A DNA stretch of 64,000 nt from Telluria beijingensis. GTDB taxonomy: Bacteria > Pseudomonadota > Gammaproteobacteria > Burkholderiales > Burkholderiaceae_D. Under the pieces are notes generated by a model. That model had not been told where the DNA came from. It worked only from the letters and a program-made list of their open reading frames with translations, and ran no database searches. A program made the translations under genes and the position numbers. The DNA is taken from positions 540,821 to 604,820 of the forward strand of contig NZ_CP132480.1 of NCBI RefSeq assembly GCF_030770395.1, in the 5' to 3' direction. Each line of letters begins with the position of its first letter. Positions within the stretch are counted from its first letter, which is position 1. Of this stretch, positions 44,108 through 54,913 are shown in pieces.

Positions 44108-44764
44108 ATGAGCCTGGGCCTCCTCGGTCGCAAGGTTGGCATGATGCGTATCTTCACGGATGACGGCGATTCGATCCCTGTCACTGTGCTGGACGTGTCG
44201 AACAACCGTGTCGCACAAGTCAAAACCCCTGAAACTGATGGCTACACCGCAGTTCAGGTCGTCTACGGCCAACGTCGCGCTTCGCGCGTGACCAAAGCTG
44301 CTGCCGGTCACTTCGCCAAAGCTGGCGTCGAAGCCGGTACGATGCTGAAAGAATTCCGCATCGATTCCACCAAAGCCGCCGAACTCAAAGCCGGTGACAC
44401 CATCGATGCTTCGATGTTCGAAGTGGGCCAGAAAATCGACGTGCAAGGCACCTCGATCGGTAAGGGCTACGCCGGTACCATCAAGCGTCACAACTTCGCC
44501 TCGGGTCGCCAGACCCACGGTAACTCGCGTTCGCACAACGTTCCTGGCTCGATCGGTATGGCCCAGGATCCAGGCCGCGTGTTCCCAGGCAAGCGCATGA
44601 CCGGTCACATGGGCGACGTTACCGTCACCACCCAGAACCTGGAAGTGGCTCGCATCGACACCGAACGTCAGCTGCTGCTGATCAAGGGTGCCGTTCCTGG
44701 CGCGAAGAACGGCCAAGTGGTCGTCAAGCCAGCTGTCAAAACCAAAGCCAAGAAAGGAGCGTAA
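44108..44764 (+). CDS. rplC: 50S ribosomal protein L3
   Basis: A 218-residue L3 ([16 protein letters not shown] start; [21 protein letters not shown] region here [27 protein letters not shown]). It helps begin 50S assembly and approaches the peptidyl-transferase centre. GGAGA precedes the ATG. It is the first gene of the long ribosomal run here, because rpsJ, which normally precedes it, lies 26 kb upstream. The ending is Lys-rich (TKAKKGA). Confidence 0.98.
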   Translation: MSLGLLGRKVGMMRIFTDDGDSIPVTVLDVSNNRVAQVKTPETDGYTAVQVVYGQRRASRVTKAAAGHFAKAGVEAGTMLKEFRIDSTKAAELKAGDTIDASMFEVGQKIDVQGTSIGKGYAGTIKRHNFASGRQTHGNSRSHNVPGSIGMAQDPGRVFPGKRMTGHMGDVTVTTQNLEVARIDTERQLLLIKGAVPGAKNGQVVVKPAVKTKAKKGA

Positions 44765-44766
44765 GC

Positions 44767-45387
44767 ATGGAACTGAAGCTCCTGAATGAGCAAGGTCAAG
44801 CTGGCGCCAACGTTGCAGCAACCGACGAAGTGTTCGGTCGTGAATACAACGAAGCCCTGATCCACCAGATCGTCGTCGCCTACGCTGCCAACGCACGTAG
44901 CGGCAACCGCAAGCAGAAGGACCGTGAAGAAGTCCACCACACGACCAAGAAGCCATGGCGCCAGAAAGGCACCGGCCGCGCTCGTGCTGGTATGTCGTCG
45001 TCGCCACTGTGGCGCGGCGGTGGTCGCATCTTCCCGAACACCCCGGACGAGAACTTCTCGCACAAAGTCAACAAGAAGATGTTCCGTGCAGGTATCTGCT
45101 CGATCTTCTCGCAACTGGCCCGCGAAGACCGCCTGAACGTGGTCGAAAACCTGTCGATCGAAGCGCCAAAGACCAAGCTGCTGTCGCAAAAGCTGCAGAG
45201 CATGGGCCTGGAATCGGTCCTGGTGATCACCGACACCATCGACGAGAACCTCGAGCTGGCATCGCGCAACCTGCCGCACGTGCTGGTCGTCGAGCCGAAG
45301 CACGCTGATCCGATGTCGCTGGTGTTCTACAAAAAAGTCCTGGTCACGAAAGCTGCTCTGGCCAAGATCGAGGAGATGTACGCATGA
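44767..45387 (+). CDS. rplD: 50S ribosomal protein L4
   Basis: A 206-residue L4 with the conserved loop [15 protein letters not shown] that lines the exit tunnel. In E. coli L4 also represses its own operon through the leader upstream of rpsJ. With rpsJ split away here, any such control must act on the rplC leader instead, or on neither. It follows rplC by two bases and overlaps rplW by four (ATGA). Confidence 0.98.
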   Translation: MELKLLNEQGQAGANVAATDEVFGREYNEALIHQIVVAYAANARSGNRKQKDREEVHHTTKKPWRQKGTGRARAGMSSSPLWRGGGRIFPNTPDENFSHKVNKKMFRAGICSIFSQLAREDRLNVVENLSIEAPKTKLLSQKLQSMGLESVLVITDTIDENLELASRNLPHVLVVEPKHADPMSLVFYKKVLVTKAALAKIEEMYA

Positions 45388-45701
45388 GCGCCGCAATCAA
45401 ATTCAGCGAAGAGCGCCTGATGAAGGTGCTGCTGGCTCCGATCATTTCCGAGAAGGCTACCTTCGTCGCGGAAAAGAACGAGCAGATCGTGTTCAAGGTC
45501 CTGCCTGACGCGACCAAGCCAGAAATCAAGGCTGCCGTCGAACTGCTGTTCAAGGTCGAAGTGGAATCGGTGCAAACCGTGAACCGCGAAGGCAAGCAAA
45601 AGCGTTCGGGTCGTTTCACCGGCCGTCGCAACCACACCAAGCGTGCTTTCGTGTGCCTTAAGCCAGGCCAGGAAATCAATTTTGTCGAGGAGGCTAAATA
45701 A
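45384..45701 (+). CDS. rplW: 50S ribosomal protein L23
   Basis: A 105-residue L23 ([47 protein letters not shown]). It sits at the exit of the tunnel and is the docking site for trigger factor and SRP. Its ATG overlaps the rplD stop; its stop shares a base with the rplB start. Confidence 0.97.
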   Translation: MSAAIKFSEERLMKVLLAPIISEKATFVAEKNEQIVFKVLPDATKPEIKAAVELLFKVEVESVQTVNREGKQKRSGRFTGRRNHTKRAFVCLKPGQEINFVEEAK

Positions 45702-46528
45702 TGGCACTCGTAAAGATGAAGCCAACCTCCCCAGGCCGTCGCGGCATGGTGAAAGTTGTGACCGAAGGCCTGTACAAAGGCCGTCCGTTCGCAGCCCTGG
45801 TTGAAAAGAAATCGAAGACTGCTGGCCGTAACAACAACGGTCACATCACCACCCGTCACATCGGCGGTGGCCACAAGCAGCACTACCGTCTGGTCGACTT
45901 CAAGCGCCAGAAGGACGGCATTCCTGCCAAGGTCGAGCGTATCGAATACGACCCGAACCGTACCGCGCACATCGCACTGCTGTGCTACGCGGACGGCGAG
46001 CGTCAGTACATCATCGCCACCAAGGGCATGGCTGTCGGCGACAGCGTCATGAACGGCTCGGAAGCGCCGATCAAGGCCGGTAACTGCCTGCCAATCCGCA
46101 ACATCCCGGTCGGTACCGTGATGAACTGCGTCGAAATGCTGCCAGGTAAGGGTGCCCAGATGGCCCGTACCGCCGGCGCCGGCGTCGTGCTGATGGCCCG
46201 TGAAGGCACCTACGCCCAGGTTCGCCTGCGCTCGGGTGAAGTCCGTCGCGTGCACATCGAGTGCCGTGCAACCGTGGGTGAAGTCGGCAACGCCGAGCAC
46301 AGCCTGCGCAAGATCGGTAAGGCTGGCGCGATGCGCTGGCGCGGTGTTCGTCCTACCGTCCGCGGTGTGGTCATGAACCCGATCGATCACCCGCACGGTG
46401 GTGGTGAAGGTCGTACGGCAGCTGGTCGTCATCCAGTGTCGCCATGGGGCCAGCAGACCAAGGGCAAGAAGACGCGTTCGAACAAACGCACTTCGTCGAT
46501 GATCGTCTCGCGCCGCGGCAAGAAATAA
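45701..46528 (+). CDS. rplB: 50S ribosomal protein L2
   Basis: A 275-residue L2 ([19 protein letters not shown]; the C-terminal [19 protein letters not shown] with the conserved His near the peptidyl-transferase centre). Needed for subunit joining. Length is normal. Overlaps the rplW stop by one base. Confidence 0.98.
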   Translation: MALVKMKPTSPGRRGMVKVVTEGLYKGRPFAALVEKKSKTAGRNNNGHITTRHIGGGHKQHYRLVDFKRQKDGIPAKVERIEYDPNRTAHIALLCYADGERQYIIATKGMAVGDSVMNGSEAPIKAGNCLPIRNIPVGTVMNCVEMLPGKGAQMARTAGAGVVLMAREGTYAQVRLRSGEVRRVHIECRATVGEVGNAEHSLRKIGKAGAMRWRGVRPTVRGVVMNPIDHPHGGGEGRTAAGRHPVSPWGQQTKGKKTRSNKRTSSMIVSRRGKK

Positions 46529-46537
46529 GGATAAATC

Positions 46538-46813
46538 ATGACTCGTTCATTGAAAAAAGGGCCGTTCATTGACGCCCACCTGGTGAAGAAGGTCGAAGCC
46601 GCGCAAGCGTCGAAAGACAAGAAGCCAGTCAAAACCTGGTCGCGCCGCTCGACGATCACCCCTGACTTCATCGGTCTGACGATCGCCGTCCACAACGGCA
46701 AGCTGCACGTGCCTGTGTACGTGTCGGAGAACATGGTCGGCCACAAGCTCGGCGAATTCGCGCTGACCCGTACGTTCAAGGGCCACGCCGCTGACAAGAA
46801 GGCGAAACGATAA
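46538..46813 (+). CDS. rpsS: 30S ribosomal protein S19
   Basis: A 91-residue S19 ([56 protein letters not shown]). Located in the 30S head with S13, contacting the large subunit. Its stop shares a base with the rplV start. Confidence 0.98.
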   Translation: MTRSLKKGPFIDAHLVKKVEAAQASKDKKPVKTWSRRSTITPDFIGLTIAVHNGKLHVPVYVSENMVGHKLGEFALTRTFKGHAADKKAKR

Positions 46814-47142
46814 TGGAAACTAAAGCAATCCTCAAAGGCGTGCGCCTGTCGGAACAAAAAGGCCGTCTGGTCGCCGACCTGATCCGTGGCAAGAAAGTTG
46901 ACGCAGCACTCAACATTCTGCAATTCAGCCCGAAAAAGGGCGCGACCATCATCAAGAAGGTTCTCGAGTCGGCGATCGCCAACGCGGAACACAACGATGG
47001 CGCGGACATCGACGAGCTGAAAGTCACCCAGATCTACGTCGAAAAGGGCCCGATCCTGAAGCGCTTCACCGCACGTGCGAAGGGCCGCGGCGATCGTATT
47101 TCGAAACAATCCTGTCACATCTACGTGACTGTCGGTAACTAA
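46813..47142 (+). CDS. rplV: 50S ribosomal protein L22
   Basis: A 109-residue L22 ([20 protein letters not shown]; tunnel hairpin region [20 protein letters not shown]). The hairpin lines the exit tunnel near the macrolide site; the residues look ordinary. Overlaps rpsS by one base. Confidence 0.98.
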   Translation: METKAILKGVRLSEQKGRLVADLIRGKKVDAALNILQFSPKKGATIIKKVLESAIANAEHNDGADIDELKVTQIYVEKGPILKRFTARAKGRGDRISKQSCHIYVTVGN

Positions 47143-47153
47143 GGAGTCACACG

Positions 47154-47951
47154 ATGGGTCAGAAAATCCACCCAACCGGCTTCCGCCTGGCGGTCACCCG
47201 TAACTGGGCATCGCGCTGGTACGCTGGTAACGGCAACTTCGCTGACATGCTGAAGGAAGACCTGGAAGCTCGCGCTTTCCTGAAAAAGAAGCTGAAGAAC
47301 GCTTCGGTCGGCCGCATCGTCATCGAGCGTCCTGCCAAGAACGCACGCTTCACCATCTACTCGTCGCGTCCAGGTGTCGTGATCGGTAAAAAGGGCGAAG
47401 ACATCGAAGTGCTGAAGTCGTCGCTGACGAAGATCATGGGCGTGCCTGTGCACGTCAATATCGAAGAGATCCGCAAGCCGGAAATCGATTCGCAGCTGAT
47501 CGCCGATTCGATCTCGCAGCAGCTCGAAAAGCGCATCATGTTCCGTCGCGCCATGAAGCGCGCAATGCAAAATGCAATGCGCCTGGGCGCCGTCGGCATC
47601 AAGATCATGTCGTCGGGCCGCCTGAACGGCATCGAAATCGCACGTACCGAATGGTACCGCGAAGGCCGTGTGCCTCTGCACACCCTGCGCGCCGATATCG
47701 ACTACGGCACCAGCGAAGCATCGACCACCTACGGCATCATCGGCGTCAAGGTCTGGGTCTACAAGGGCGACCGCTCCCCAACGGGCGAAGCACCTGTGAT
47801 CGACACCCCGCCGGACGAGAAGAAGCCACGCGGCCCACGTCGTGACGACGGCAAGCCAGGCAGCCGTCCACGTCCAGGCGCGAAGCCAGGTGCCGCTCCA
47901 GCGGGCCGCCGCGCCGCTGCCAAGCCGGCAGCTGAGAAAGCAGGAGAATAA
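47154..47951 (+). CDS. rpsC: 30S ribosomal protein S3, with extended C-terminus
   Basis: A 265-residue S3 ([20 protein letters not shown] domain [32 protein letters not shown]). The core ends near residue 205. Beyond it is a tail of about 60 residues rich in Pro, Lys, Arg and Ala, longer than the 233-residue E. coli protein. S3 lies at the mRNA entry and has helicase activity with S4 and S5. The tail is probably disordered and could touch RNA. AAGGAG precedes the ATG. Confidence 0.97.
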   Translation: MGQKIHPTGFRLAVTRNWASRWYAGNGNFADMLKEDLEARAFLKKKLKNASVGRIVIERPAKNARFTIYSSRPGVVIGKKGEDIEVLKSSLTKIMGVPVHVNIEEIRKPEIDSQLIADSISQQLEKRIMFRRAMKRAMQNAMRLGAVGIKIMSSGRLNGIEIARTEWYREGRVPLHTLRADIDYGTSEASTTYGIIGVKVWVYKGDRSPTGEAPVIDTPPDEKKPRGPRRDDGKPGSRPRPGAKPGAAPAGRRAAAKPAAEKAGE

Positions 47952-47953
47952 GC

Positions 47954-48373
47954 ATGCTGCAGCCATCGCGCAGGAAATATCGTAAAGAGCAGAAAGGCCG
48001 TAACACCGGCATTTCGCACACCCGCGGCACCGCTGTGTCGTTCGGTGAGTTCGGCCTGAAGGCAGTCGCCCGCGGCCGTATCACCGCTCGCCAGATCGAA
48101 GCGGCCCGTCGTGCCATGACCCGTCACATCAAGCGTGGCGGTCGTATCTGGATCCGTATCTTCCCGGACAAGCCGATTTCGAACAAGCCGGCCGAAGTCC
48201 GTATGGGTAACGGTAAGGGTAACCCGGAGTACTACGTCGCTGAAATCCAGCCAGGCAAAGTCCTGTACGAGATGGACGGCGTCGCTGAAGAACTGGCGCG
48301 CGAAGCGTTCCGCCTGGCCGCTGCCAAACTGCCACTGGCTACCACCTTCGTGGTGCGCCAGGTCGGCCAATAA
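47954..48373 (+). CDS. rplP: 50S ribosomal protein L16
   Basis: A 139-residue L16 ([43 protein letters not shown]). Organises the A-site of the large subunit. The GRNTG and [11 protein letters not shown] loops are ordinary. It starts two bases after rpsC. Confidence 0.98.
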   Translation: MLQPSRRKYRKEQKGRNTGISHTRGTAVSFGEFGLKAVARGRITARQIEAARRAMTRHIKRGGRIWIRIFPDKPISNKPAEVRMGNGKGNPEYYVAEIQPGKVLYEMDGVAEELAREAFRLAAAKLPLATTFVVRQVGQ

Positions 48374-48385
48374 CAGGAGTTGAAT

Positions 48386-48577
48386 ATGAAAGCATCGGAA
48401 CTCCGCGGCAAGGACCAGGAAGCGCTGCAGAAGGAGCTGAACGAGCTGCTGAAGGCCCAGTTCGGTCTGCGCATGCAAGTCGCCACCCAGCAGCTCGGTA
48501 ACACCGCGCAGCTCAAGAAAGTACGTCGCGATATCGCGCGTGTGAAGACTGTGATGAACCAGAAGGAAGCCAAATGA
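48386..48577 (+). CDS. rpmC: 50S ribosomal protein L29
   Basis: A 63-residue L29 ([33 protein letters not shown]). The ATG at 48386 is chosen because CAGGAG lies seven bases before it; the frame extends to a TTG at 48380. A two-helix protein next to L23 at the tunnel exit. It overlaps rpsQ by four bases (ATGA). Confidence 0.96.
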   Translation: MKASELRGKDQEALQKELNELLKAQFGLRMQVATQQLGNTAQLKKVRRDIARVKTVMNQKEAK

Positions 48578-48846
48578 ACGACACCACTAAAACGGCGCTG
48601 AAGCGTACGCTGGTCGGCAAAGTCGTGTCCGACAAAATGGACAAGACGGTGACCGTGCTGATCGAACGTCACGTCAAGCACCCGCTGTACGGCAAGATCA
48701 TCGTGCGCTCGAACAAGTATCACGCGCACGACGAAGCGAACGAAGCGAAAATCGGTGACACCGTCGAGATCGCAGAAGGTCGCCCGATCTCGAAGACGAA
48801 GGCGTGGACTGTGACCAAAGTGTTGCAAGTCGCACAGGTACTGTAA
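48574..48846 (+). CDS. rpsQ: 30S ribosomal protein S17
   Basis: A 90-residue S17 ([33 protein letters not shown] OB fold; [18 protein letters not shown]). Early-binding 16S rRNA protein. It is the last gene before a hairpin and a 238-base gap, matching the S10/spc boundary of E. coli. Confidence 0.97.
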   Translation: MNDTTKTALKRTLVGKVVSDKMDKTVTVLIERHVKHPLYGKIIVRSNKYHAHDEANEAKIGDTVEIAEGRPISKTKAWTVTKVLQVAQVL

Positions 48847-48871
48847 GTATCTAGAAAATTTGTCTTGCGTG

Positions 48872-48906
48872 GCCCGCTGGTATCTGGGATACTAGCGGGC
48901 TTCGTT
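48872..48906 (+). terminator. Hairpin at the S10/spc boundary
   Basis: A 13-pair stem with one G-T pair: GCCCGCTGGTATC (48872-48884) with 48888-48900, loop TGG, followed by TTCGTT. It lies 26 bases after the rpsQ stop. It probably reduces read-through into rplN. The remaining gap to 49084 shows no gene; a new promoter there is likely but not identified. Confidence 0.65.
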
Positions 48907-49084
48907 CATGTGTTGCCGCAGTTTGTCCCCTCGGCAAGTGCGGCCTGTAACGAATGCGTTATTGGAAAGTCCAATCACCCAATCGTGGTGCTCCAGCAGG
49001 GGCGGCACGGCGGGACCAAGACTGACCGCAGGCCCATGGGTTTCCGTGGGGTTTTCTACGGCTTAAGTTGGGAAAGAAAATACT

Positions 49085-49453
49085 ATGATTCAAACCGAAA
49101 GCCGGCTCGAAGTAGCCGACAACACCGGTGCCAAGGAAGTTCTGTGCATCAAGGTGTTGGGCGGCTCGAAGCGCCGTTACGCGAGCATTGGCGACATCAT
49201 CAAGGTCACCGTGAAAGTCGCTGCCCCACGTGGCCGCGTCAAGAAAGGTGAAATTTACAATGCCGTGGTTGTGCGTACCGCCAAGGGTGTGCGCCGCCAG
49301 GATGGTTCCCTGGTCAAGTTCGACGGCAATGCCGCCGTCCTGCTGAACGCCAAGCTGGAGCCGATCGGTACCCGTATCTTCGGACCGGTGACGCGCGAGC
49401 TGCGTACCGAGAAGTTCATGAAGATCGTGTCCCTGGCACCTGAAGTTCTGTAA
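49085..49453 (+). CDS. rplN: 50S ribosomal protein L14
   Basis: A 122-residue L14 ([57 protein letters not shown]). Contacts the small subunit and is the docking site of the silencing factor RsfS. First gene after the 238-base gap, equal to the start of the spc operon. Confidence 0.98.
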   Translation: MIQTESRLEVADNTGAKEVLCIKVLGGSKRRYASIGDIIKVTVKVAAPRGRVKKGEIYNAVVVRTAKGVRRQDGSLVKFDGNAAVLLNAKLEPIGTRIFGPVTRELRTEKFMKIVSLAPEVL

Positions 49454-49464
49454 GGATACGCGAC

Positions 49465-49779
49465 ATGGATAAGATTCGTAAAAACGACGAAGTCATCGTT
49501 CTGACCGGTAAGGACAAGGGCAAGCGTGGCGTCGTTCAGAAGCGTGTAGACGCTGAACACGTCATCGTCGAAGGCGTCAACGTTGCCAAGAAGGCGACCA
49601 AGCCGAACCCGATGACCGGTGTTACTGGTGGTATCGTCGACAAGACTATGCCGATTCACGTGTCGAACGTCGCGCTGTTCAACGCTGCGACCGGCAAGGC
49701 AGATCGCGTTGGCTTCAAAGACCAGGACGGCAAGAAAGTCCGCGTCTTCAAGTCGAACGGCGAAGTAGTGAAAGGGTAA
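49465..49779 (+). CDS. rplX: 50S ribosomal protein L24
   Basis: A 104-residue L24 with a KOW motif ([41 protein letters not shown]). Early assembly protein near the tunnel exit. It begins 11 bases after rplN. Confidence 0.97.
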   Translation: MDKIRKNDEVIVLTGKDKGKRGVVQKRVDAEHVIVEGVNVAKKATKPNPMTGVTGGIVDKTMPIHVSNVALFNAATGKADRVGFKDQDGKKVRVFKSNGEVVKG

Positions 49780-49785
49780 TAAGAA

Positions 49786-50325
49786 ATGGCCCGTCTCCAA
49801 GCAATTTACAAAGACAAAGTCGTTGCCGAACTGACCGAGAAATTCGGCTACAAGTCGGTGATGGAAGTGCCGCGCCTGACCAAGATCACCCTGAACATGG
49901 GTCTGTCGGAAGCAGTCGCCGACAAGAAGATCATCGAGCACGCAACCGGCGACCTGACCAAGATCGCTGGCCAGAAGCCAGTCGTGACCAAGGCTCGCAA
50001 GGCAATCGCAGGTTTCAAGATCCGCGAAGGCTACCCGATCGGCACGATGGTGACCCTGCGCGGCGCCCGCATGTACGAATTCCTGGACCGTTTCATCACC
50101 GTGGCCCTGCCGCGCGTGCGTGACTTCCGTGGCGTGAGCGGCAAATCGTTCGATGGCCGTGGCAACTACAACATCGGTGTCAAAGAGCAGATCATCTTCC
50201 CAGAGATCGACTACGACAAGATCGATGCGCTGCGTGGCATGAACATCTCGATCACCACGACCGCTAAGACCGACGAAGAAGCCAAAGCGCTGCTCGCCGC
50301 CTTCAAATTCCCGTTCAGGAACTAA
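49786..50325 (+). CDS. rplE: 50S ribosomal protein L5
   Basis: A 179-residue L5 ([59 protein letters not shown]). Binds 5S rRNA in the central protuberance. It begins six bases after rplX. Confidence 0.98.
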   Translation: MARLQAIYKDKVVAELTEKFGYKSVMEVPRLTKITLNMGLSEAVADKKIIEHATGDLTKIAGQKPVVTKARKAIAGFKIREGYPIGTMVTLRGARMYEFLDRFITVALPRVRDFRGVSGKSFDGRGNYNIGVKEQIIFPEIDYDKIDALRGMNISITTTAKTDEEAKALLAAFKFPFRN

Positions 50326-50329
50326 GAGC

Positions 50330-50635
50330 ATGGCAAAACTTGCACTGATTAACCGCGAACAGAAGCGTGCAGACCTGGTGGAGAAATTCGCCGCGAAGCG
50401 TGCCGCTCTGAAAGCAATCATCGACGACCAGTCGAAGTCGGAAGAAGAACGTTACGAAGCGCGCCTGAAGCTGCAGGCTCTGCCGCGCAACTCGGCCCCG
50501 ACCCGCCAGCGTAACCGCTGCGCCATGACCGGCCGTCCACGTGGCACTTTCCGTAAATTCGGTCTGGCCCGTACCAAACTCCGCGAATTCGCCATGAAAG
50601 GCGAAATCCCGGGTATGACCAAAGCTAGCTGGTAA
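50330..50635 (+). CDS. rpsN: 30S ribosomal protein S14, zinc-free form
   Basis: A 101-residue S14 of the long type without the CxxC zinc motif ([54 protein letters not shown]). It sits in the 30S head next to S3 and S10. It begins four bases after rplE. Confidence 0.97.
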   Translation: MAKLALINREQKRADLVEKFAAKRAALKAIIDDQSKSEEERYEARLKLQALPRNSAPTRQRNRCAMTGRPRGTFRKFGLARTKLREFAMKGEIPGMTKASW

Positions 50636-50649
50636 TAGGAGAACAAGCA

Positions 50650-51045
50650 ATGAGTATGAGCGATCCTATCGCCGATATGCTGACCCGCATTCGCAACGCC
50701 CAAACTGTCCAGAAAACCTCGGTCGCAATGCCGTCGTCGAAAGTGAAGGTTGCCATTGCCAACGTCCTGAAGGACGAGGGTTACATTGAAGATTTCGCCG
50801 TGTCGTCGGAAGGTGGCAAAGCGGAACTGAAGATCGGTTTGAAGTATTACACCGGCCGTCCGGTCATCGAGCGCCTCGAGCGCGTGTCCCGTCCTGGCCT
50901 GCGCATCTACAAGGGCAAGGATGAAATCCCGTCGGTCATGAATGGCCTGGGCGTGGCAATCGTCTCGACCCCGCAAGGCGTCATGACTGACCGCAAAGCA
51001 CGTGCTACCGGCGTCGGTGGCGAAGTGATTTGCTACGTGGCTTAA
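50650..51045 (+). CDS. rpsH: 30S ribosomal protein S8
   Basis: A 131-residue S8 ([50 protein letters not shown]). Central 16S binder and, in E. coli, the repressor of the spc operon through a site near rplE; I did not find that site. GGAG precedes the ATG; a second ATG two codons on is possible. Confidence 0.97.
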   Translation: MSMSDPIADMLTRIRNAQTVQKTSVAMPSSKVKVAIANVLKDEGYIEDFAVSSEGGKAELKIGLKYYTGRPVIERLERVSRPGLRIYKGKDEIPSVMNGLGVAIVSTPQGVMTDRKARATGVGGEVICYVA

Positions 51046-51055
51046 GGAGTAGACG

Positions 51056-51589
51056 ATGTCTCGAGTAGCTAAGATGCCAATCGCCGTCCCAGCCGGTGCC
51101 GAAGTCGCGATCAACGCGTCGTCGATCACCGTCAAGGGCCCGCTGGGCACCCTGACCCAGGCCCTGAACGGCCTGGTCAAAGTGGAAAACAACAATGGCA
51201 CGCTGACCTTCGACGTGATCGACGATTCGCGTGAATCGAACGCCATGTCGGGCACCCTGCGCGCCCTGGTCAACAACATGGTCACCGGCGTCACCAAGGG
51301 TTTCGAGCGCAAGCTGAACCTGGTCGGCGTGGGCTACAAGGCAGCAGTGCAGGGCAACGCCCTGAACCTGTCGCTGGGCTTCTCGCACCCGGTCCTGCAC
51401 GCGATGCCTGAAGGCGTCACCGCAGTGACCCCGACCCCGACCGAAATCGTGATCAAGGGTATCGATCGCCAGAAGGTCGGCCAGGTTGCCGCTGAAGTTC
51501 GCGCTTACCGCGCTCCCGAGCCTTACAAGGGCAAGGGCGTCCGTTATTCGGACGAAGTGGTCAAGCTTAAAGAAACCAAGAAGAAATAA
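51056..51589 (+). CDS. rplF: 50S ribosomal protein L6
   Basis: A 177-residue L6 ([63 protein letters not shown]). Supports the GTPase-associated centre. AAGGAG precedes the ATG. Confidence 0.98.
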   Translation: MSRVAKMPIAVPAGAEVAINASSITVKGPLGTLTQALNGLVKVENNNGTLTFDVIDDSRESNAMSGTLRALVNNMVTGVTKGFERKLNLVGVGYKAAVQGNALNLSLGFSHPVLHAMPEGVTAVTPTPTEIVIKGIDRQKVGQVAAEVRAYRAPEPYKGKGVRYSDEVVKLKETKKK

Positions 51590-51600
51590 TCGGAGCAGAC

Positions 51601-51963
51601 ATGGACAAGAAACAATCCCGTCTGCGTCGTGGCCGTCAGACCCGCATCAAGATTGCCCAGCTGGGCGTGAATCGCCTGTCGGTTCACCGCACCAACCTGC
51701 ACATCTACGCAAACCTGATCAGCCCGGACGCAAAAGTACTGGTGTCGGCTTCGACCCTGGAAGCGGAAGTGCGCGCCGAACTGGCTGGCCAGACCGGCGC
51801 CGGCGGCAACGCTGCTGCAGCTGCCCTGGTTGGCAAGCGCGTCGCAGAGAAAGCACTGAAAGCAGGAATCACCGAAGTTGCGTTCGATCGCTCGGGTTTC
51901 CGTTACCACGGCCGTGTGAAGGCGCTGGCGGAAGCCGCGCGTGAAGCCGGTCTGAAGTTCTAA
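51601..51963 (+). CDS. rplR: 50S ribosomal protein L18
   Basis: A 120-residue L18 ([48 protein letters not shown] end). Binds 5S rRNA together with L5. It begins eleven bases after rplF. Confidence 0.97.
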   Translation: MDKKQSRLRRGRQTRIKIAQLGVNRLSVHRTNLHIYANLISPDAKVLVSASTLEAEVRAELAGQTGAGGNAAAAALVGKRVAEKALKAGITEVAFDRSGFRYHGRVKALAEAAREAGLKF

Positions 51964-51975
51964 GGAAGAATCGTC

Positions 51976-52494
51976 ATGGCAAAAATGCAAGCGAAAATGG
52001 CAAGCGACAAGCCGGATGATGGCATGCGCGAAAAAATGATCGCGATCAACCGCGTGACCAAAGTGGTCAAGGGTGGTCGTATCATGGGTTTTGCAGCGCT
52101 GACCGTTGTCGGTGACGGCGATGGCCGCATCGGCATGGGCAAGGGCAAGTCGAAGGAAGTTCCAGTCGGCGTGCAAAAAGCGATGGAAGAAGCCCGCCGC
52201 AACCTGATCAAGGTGCCGCTCAAGAACGGTACCCTGCATCACACCGTGTCCGGTCGTCACGGCGCCTCGCGCGTCATGATGATGCCAGCGAAACCTGGTA
52301 CCGGCGTGATCGCTGGTGGCGCAATGCGCGCTATCTTCGAAGTGATGGGCGTGACCGACGTGGTCGCCAAGTCGACCGGTTCGTCGAATCCTTACAACCT
52401 GGTGCGCGCAACCCTCGACGGCCTGTCGAAGATGAGCACCGCGGCTGACATCGCTGCCAAGCGCGGCAAGTCGGTCGAAGACATCGTCGGTTAA
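51976..52494 (+). CDS. rpsE: 30S ribosomal protein S5
   Basis: A 172-residue S5 ([47 protein letters not shown]-type core here [18 protein letters not shown]). Decoding fidelity and mRNA entry. Has about ten extra N-terminal residues before the conserved core ([14 protein letters not shown]). Ordinary in this group. Confidence 0.97.
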   Translation: MAKMQAKMASDKPDDGMREKMIAINRVTKVVKGGRIMGFAALTVVGDGDGRIGMGKGKSKEVPVGVQKAMEEARRNLIKVPLKNGTLHHTVSGRHGASRVMMMPAKPGTGVIAGGAMRAIFEVMGVTDVVAKSTGSSNPYNLVRATLDGLSKMSTAADIAAKRGKSVEDIVG

Positions 52495-52505
52495 GGAGAA
52501 CTCAC

Positions 52506-52685
52506 ATGGCAAACACCGTTAAAGTTCAGCTCGTCAAGGGCCTGATCGGTACCCGTCAAGACCACCGCGCTACCGTGCGTGGCCTGGGCCTGCGTCGCGT
52601 CAACTCGGTCTCCGAGCTGCAAGACACCCCAGCCGTGCGTGGCATGATCAACAAAGTCGCGTACCTCGTGAAAGTTGTGTCGTAA
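52506..52685 (+). CDS. rpmD: 50S ribosomal protein L30
   Basis: A 59-residue L30 ([40 protein letters not shown]). AAGGAG lies eight bases before the ATG. Small two-strand, two-helix protein of the large subunit. Between rpsE and rplO as usual. Confidence 0.97.
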   Translation: MANTVKVQLVKGLIGTRQDHRATVRGLGLRRVNSVSELQDTPAVRGMINKVAYLVKVVS

Positions 52686-52713
52686 GCCCTCGGGCTTGCG
52701 AACGGAGAAATCA

Positions 52714-53145
52714 ATGGAACTCAATACCATTCAACCAGCCGAAGGCGCGAAACACGCCAAGCGTCGCGTCGGTCGCGGCATCGGCTCCGGCCTGGGCAAG
52801 ACTGCCGGCCGTGGTCACAAGGGTCAGAAATCGCGTTCGGGCGGCTTCCACAAAGTCGGCTTCGAAGGCGGTCAGATGCCTCTGCAGCGCCGTCTGCCGA
52901 AGCGCGGCTTCAAATCGCTGAACGCGACCTTCAAGGCTGAAGTCCGCCTGTCCGACCTGAACAACCTGGCCGTCGGCGACGTCGACATCCTGGTGCTCAA
53001 GCAGGCAGGCATCCTGCCGGTCGTGGCACGCGACGTGCGCGTCATCCTGTCCGGCGAGATCACCAAGGCGGTGAACCTCAAGGGCCTGAAAGCGACCGCT
53101 GGCGCGAAAGCAGCGATCGAAGCAGCTGGCGGCTCGGTCGCGTAA
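52714..53145 (+). CDS. rplO: 50S ribosomal protein L15
   Basis: A 143-residue L15 ([59 protein letters not shown]). Assembly protein contacting 23S domain II. CGGAGA precedes the ATG at 52714; the longer frame to 52675 lacks a site. Confidence 0.98.
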   Translation: MELNTIQPAEGAKHAKRRVGRGIGSGLGKTAGRGHKGQKSRSGGFHKVGFEGGQMPLQRRLPKRGFKSLNATFKAEVRLSDLNNLAVGDVDILVLKQAGILPVVARDVRVILSGEITKAVNLKGLKATAGAKAAIEAAGGSVA

Positions 53146-53173
53146 AGCGACCGCTGCCTGATCGGAGCAAAAA

Positions 53174-54508
53174 TTGGCGACTAATTCACAACTTGGTAAA
53201 AGCGCCGCTTCCGGATTCCCCTGGGGCCGGCTGTGGTTTTTGCTTGGCGCATTGGTCGTGTACCGCATCGGTGCTCACATCCCGGTTCCCGGGATTGACC
53301 CGGTGCAGCTCGCTGCGCTGTTCAAGCAGAACGAGGGCGGCATCCTGGGCATGTTCAACATGTTCTCGGGTGGCGCCTTGTCCCGCTTTACCGTGTTCGC
53401 GCTCGGCATCATGCCTTACATTTCGGCTTCGATCATCATGCAGCTCGCATCGATCGTCTCGCCGCAACTCGAGGCGTTGAAGAAAGAGGGCGAGGCCGGC
53501 CGCCGCAAGATCACCCAGTACACCCGTTACTTCACGGTGGCACTGGCGCTGTTCCAGGCGTTCGGCATCGCAGTCGCGCTCGAGGCGCAACCTGGCCTGG
53601 TCATCGACCCGGGTCTCGGTTTCCGCTTCGTGACCGTCGTTACCCTCCTGACCGGCACCATGTTCCTCATGTGGCTGGGCGAGCAGATCACCGAGCGTGG
53701 TCTTGGCAACGGCATTTCGATCATCATCTTCGCCGGTATCGCAGCAGGTCTGCCGTCGGCCCTGGGCGGCTTGTTCACCCTGGTCTCGAACGGTTCGATC
53801 GGCAGCTTCTCGGCCATCCTGATCGTGGTCCTGGTGGCTGCGGTGACGTATGCGGTGGTGTTCGTGGAACGCGGGCAGCGCAAGATCCTGGTCAATTACG
53901 CGAAACGCCAGGTCGGCAACAAGATCTACGGTGGCCAAACCAGCCACCTGCCCTTGAAGCTGAACATGGCAGGCGTGATCCCGCCGATCTTCGCATCGTC
54001 GATCATTCTGTTCCCGGCGACGATCGTCGACTGGTTCACGCGCGGCAAGGATTCGTCCGGCCCCGTGATCGGGTTCCTGAAGGATCTGGCGGCGTCGATG
54101 GCGCCAGGCGAGCCAATCCACGCTTTGCTGTATGCGGTGGCGATCGTGTTCTTCTGCTTCTTCTACACCGCGCTGGTATTCAACAGCAAGGAAACGGCGG
54201 ACAACTTGAAGAAGAGCGGCGCGTTTGTTCCGGGCATCCGTCCGGGCGAGCAGACCGCGCGCTACATCGACAAGATCCTGATGCGCCTGACCCTGGCCGG
54301 TGCAGTCTATATCACCCTGGTGTGCCTGGTGCCGGAGTTCATGACCGCCCAGTGGAAGGTTCCCTTCTACTTCGGTGGCACGTCGCTCCTGATCATCGTG
54401 GTGGTGACGATGGACTTCATGGCACAAGTGCAGAACTACGTCATGTCGCAGCAATATGATTCCCTGCTGCGTAAGGCTAACTTCAAGGGTGGAGTTCCTA
54501 CGCGATAA
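53174..54508 (+). CDS. secY: Protein translocase subunit SecY (TTG start)
   Basis: A 444-residue ten-helix channel of the Sec translocon ([80 protein letters not shown]). It moves unfolded proteins across or into the inner membrane with SecE and SecG. The start is TTG at 53174, with CGGAG seven bases upstream and no nearby in-frame ATG before the first helix. Follows rplO by 28 bases. Confidence 0.97.
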   Translation: MATNSQLGKSAASGFPWGRLWFLLGALVVYRIGAHIPVPGIDPVQLAALFKQNEGGILGMFNMFSGGALSRFTVFALGIMPYISASIIMQLASIVSPQLEALKKEGEAGRRKITQYTRYFTVALALFQAFGIAVALEAQPGLVIDPGLGFRFVTVVTLLTGTMFLMWLGEQITERGLGNGISIIIFAGIAAGLPSALGGLFTLVSNGSIGSFSAILIVVLVAAVTYAVVFVERGQRKILVNYAKRQVGNKIYGGQTSHLPLKLNMAGVIPPIFASSIILFPATIVDWFTRGKDSSGPVIGFLKDLAASMAPGEPIHALLYAVAIVFFCFFYTALVFNSKETADNLKKSGAFVPGIRPGEQTARYIDKILMRLTLAGAVYITLVCLVPEFMTAQWKVPFYFGGTSLLIIVVVTMDFMAQVQNYVMSQQYDSLLRKANFKGGVPTR

Positions 54509-54529
54509 GCGTCGGAGTGCATAGAGCGA

Positions 54530-54748
54530 ATGGCAAAAGACGACGTCATCCAAATGCAGGGGGAGATCCTCGAGAATCTCCCAAACGCGACGTTCCGCGT
54601 AAAGCTGGAAAACGGCCATGTGGTCCTGGGGCATATCTCGGGTAAAATGCGGATGAACTATATCCGCATCCTCCCGGGTGACAAGGTAACGGTGGAGTTG
54701 ACGCCGTACGATCTGTCCCGGGCCCGCATCGTGTTCCGCACCAAGTAA
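54530..54748 (+). CDS. infA: Translation initiation factor IF-1
   Basis: A 72-residue IF-1 ([59 protein letters not shown]). OB-fold protein that occupies the A-site during initiation. Placement between secY and rpmJ is common in Betaproteobacteria. Normal length. The ribosome site before the ATG is weak (GGAG lies farther off). Confidence 0.96.
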   Translation: MAKDDVIQMQGEILENLPNATFRVKLENGHVVLGHISGKMRMNYIRILPGDKVTVELTPYDLSRARIVFRTK

Positions 54749-54785
54749 AAACATCATCAAGTAAACGAACCGAAGAGAGTGCAAA

Positions 54786-54899
54786 ATGAAAGTTAACGCT
54801 TCAGTCAAGCGGATCTGCCGCAACTGCAAGATCATCAAGCGCAAGGGCGTGGTCCGTGTGATCTGCGTCGAGCCGCGTCACAAGCAGCGTCAAGGTTAA
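54786..54899 (+). CDS. rpmJ: 50S ribosomal protein L36, zinc form
   Basis: A 37-residue L36 ([33 protein letters not shown] end). C11, C14, C27 and H32 make the zinc ribbon, so this is the zinc-dependent type. AGAG lies before the ATG. It is followed by rpsM after 14 bases. Confidence 0.96.
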   Translation: MKVNASVKRICRNCKIIKRKGVVRVICVEPRHKQRQG

Positions 54900-54913
54900 T
54901 CGAGGAATAACGA

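Noticed and set aside
48865..49251. A 128-codon frame between rpsQ and rplN
   Set aside because: It crosses the hairpin and overlaps rplN in another frame, with no ribosome site or recognisable sequence.
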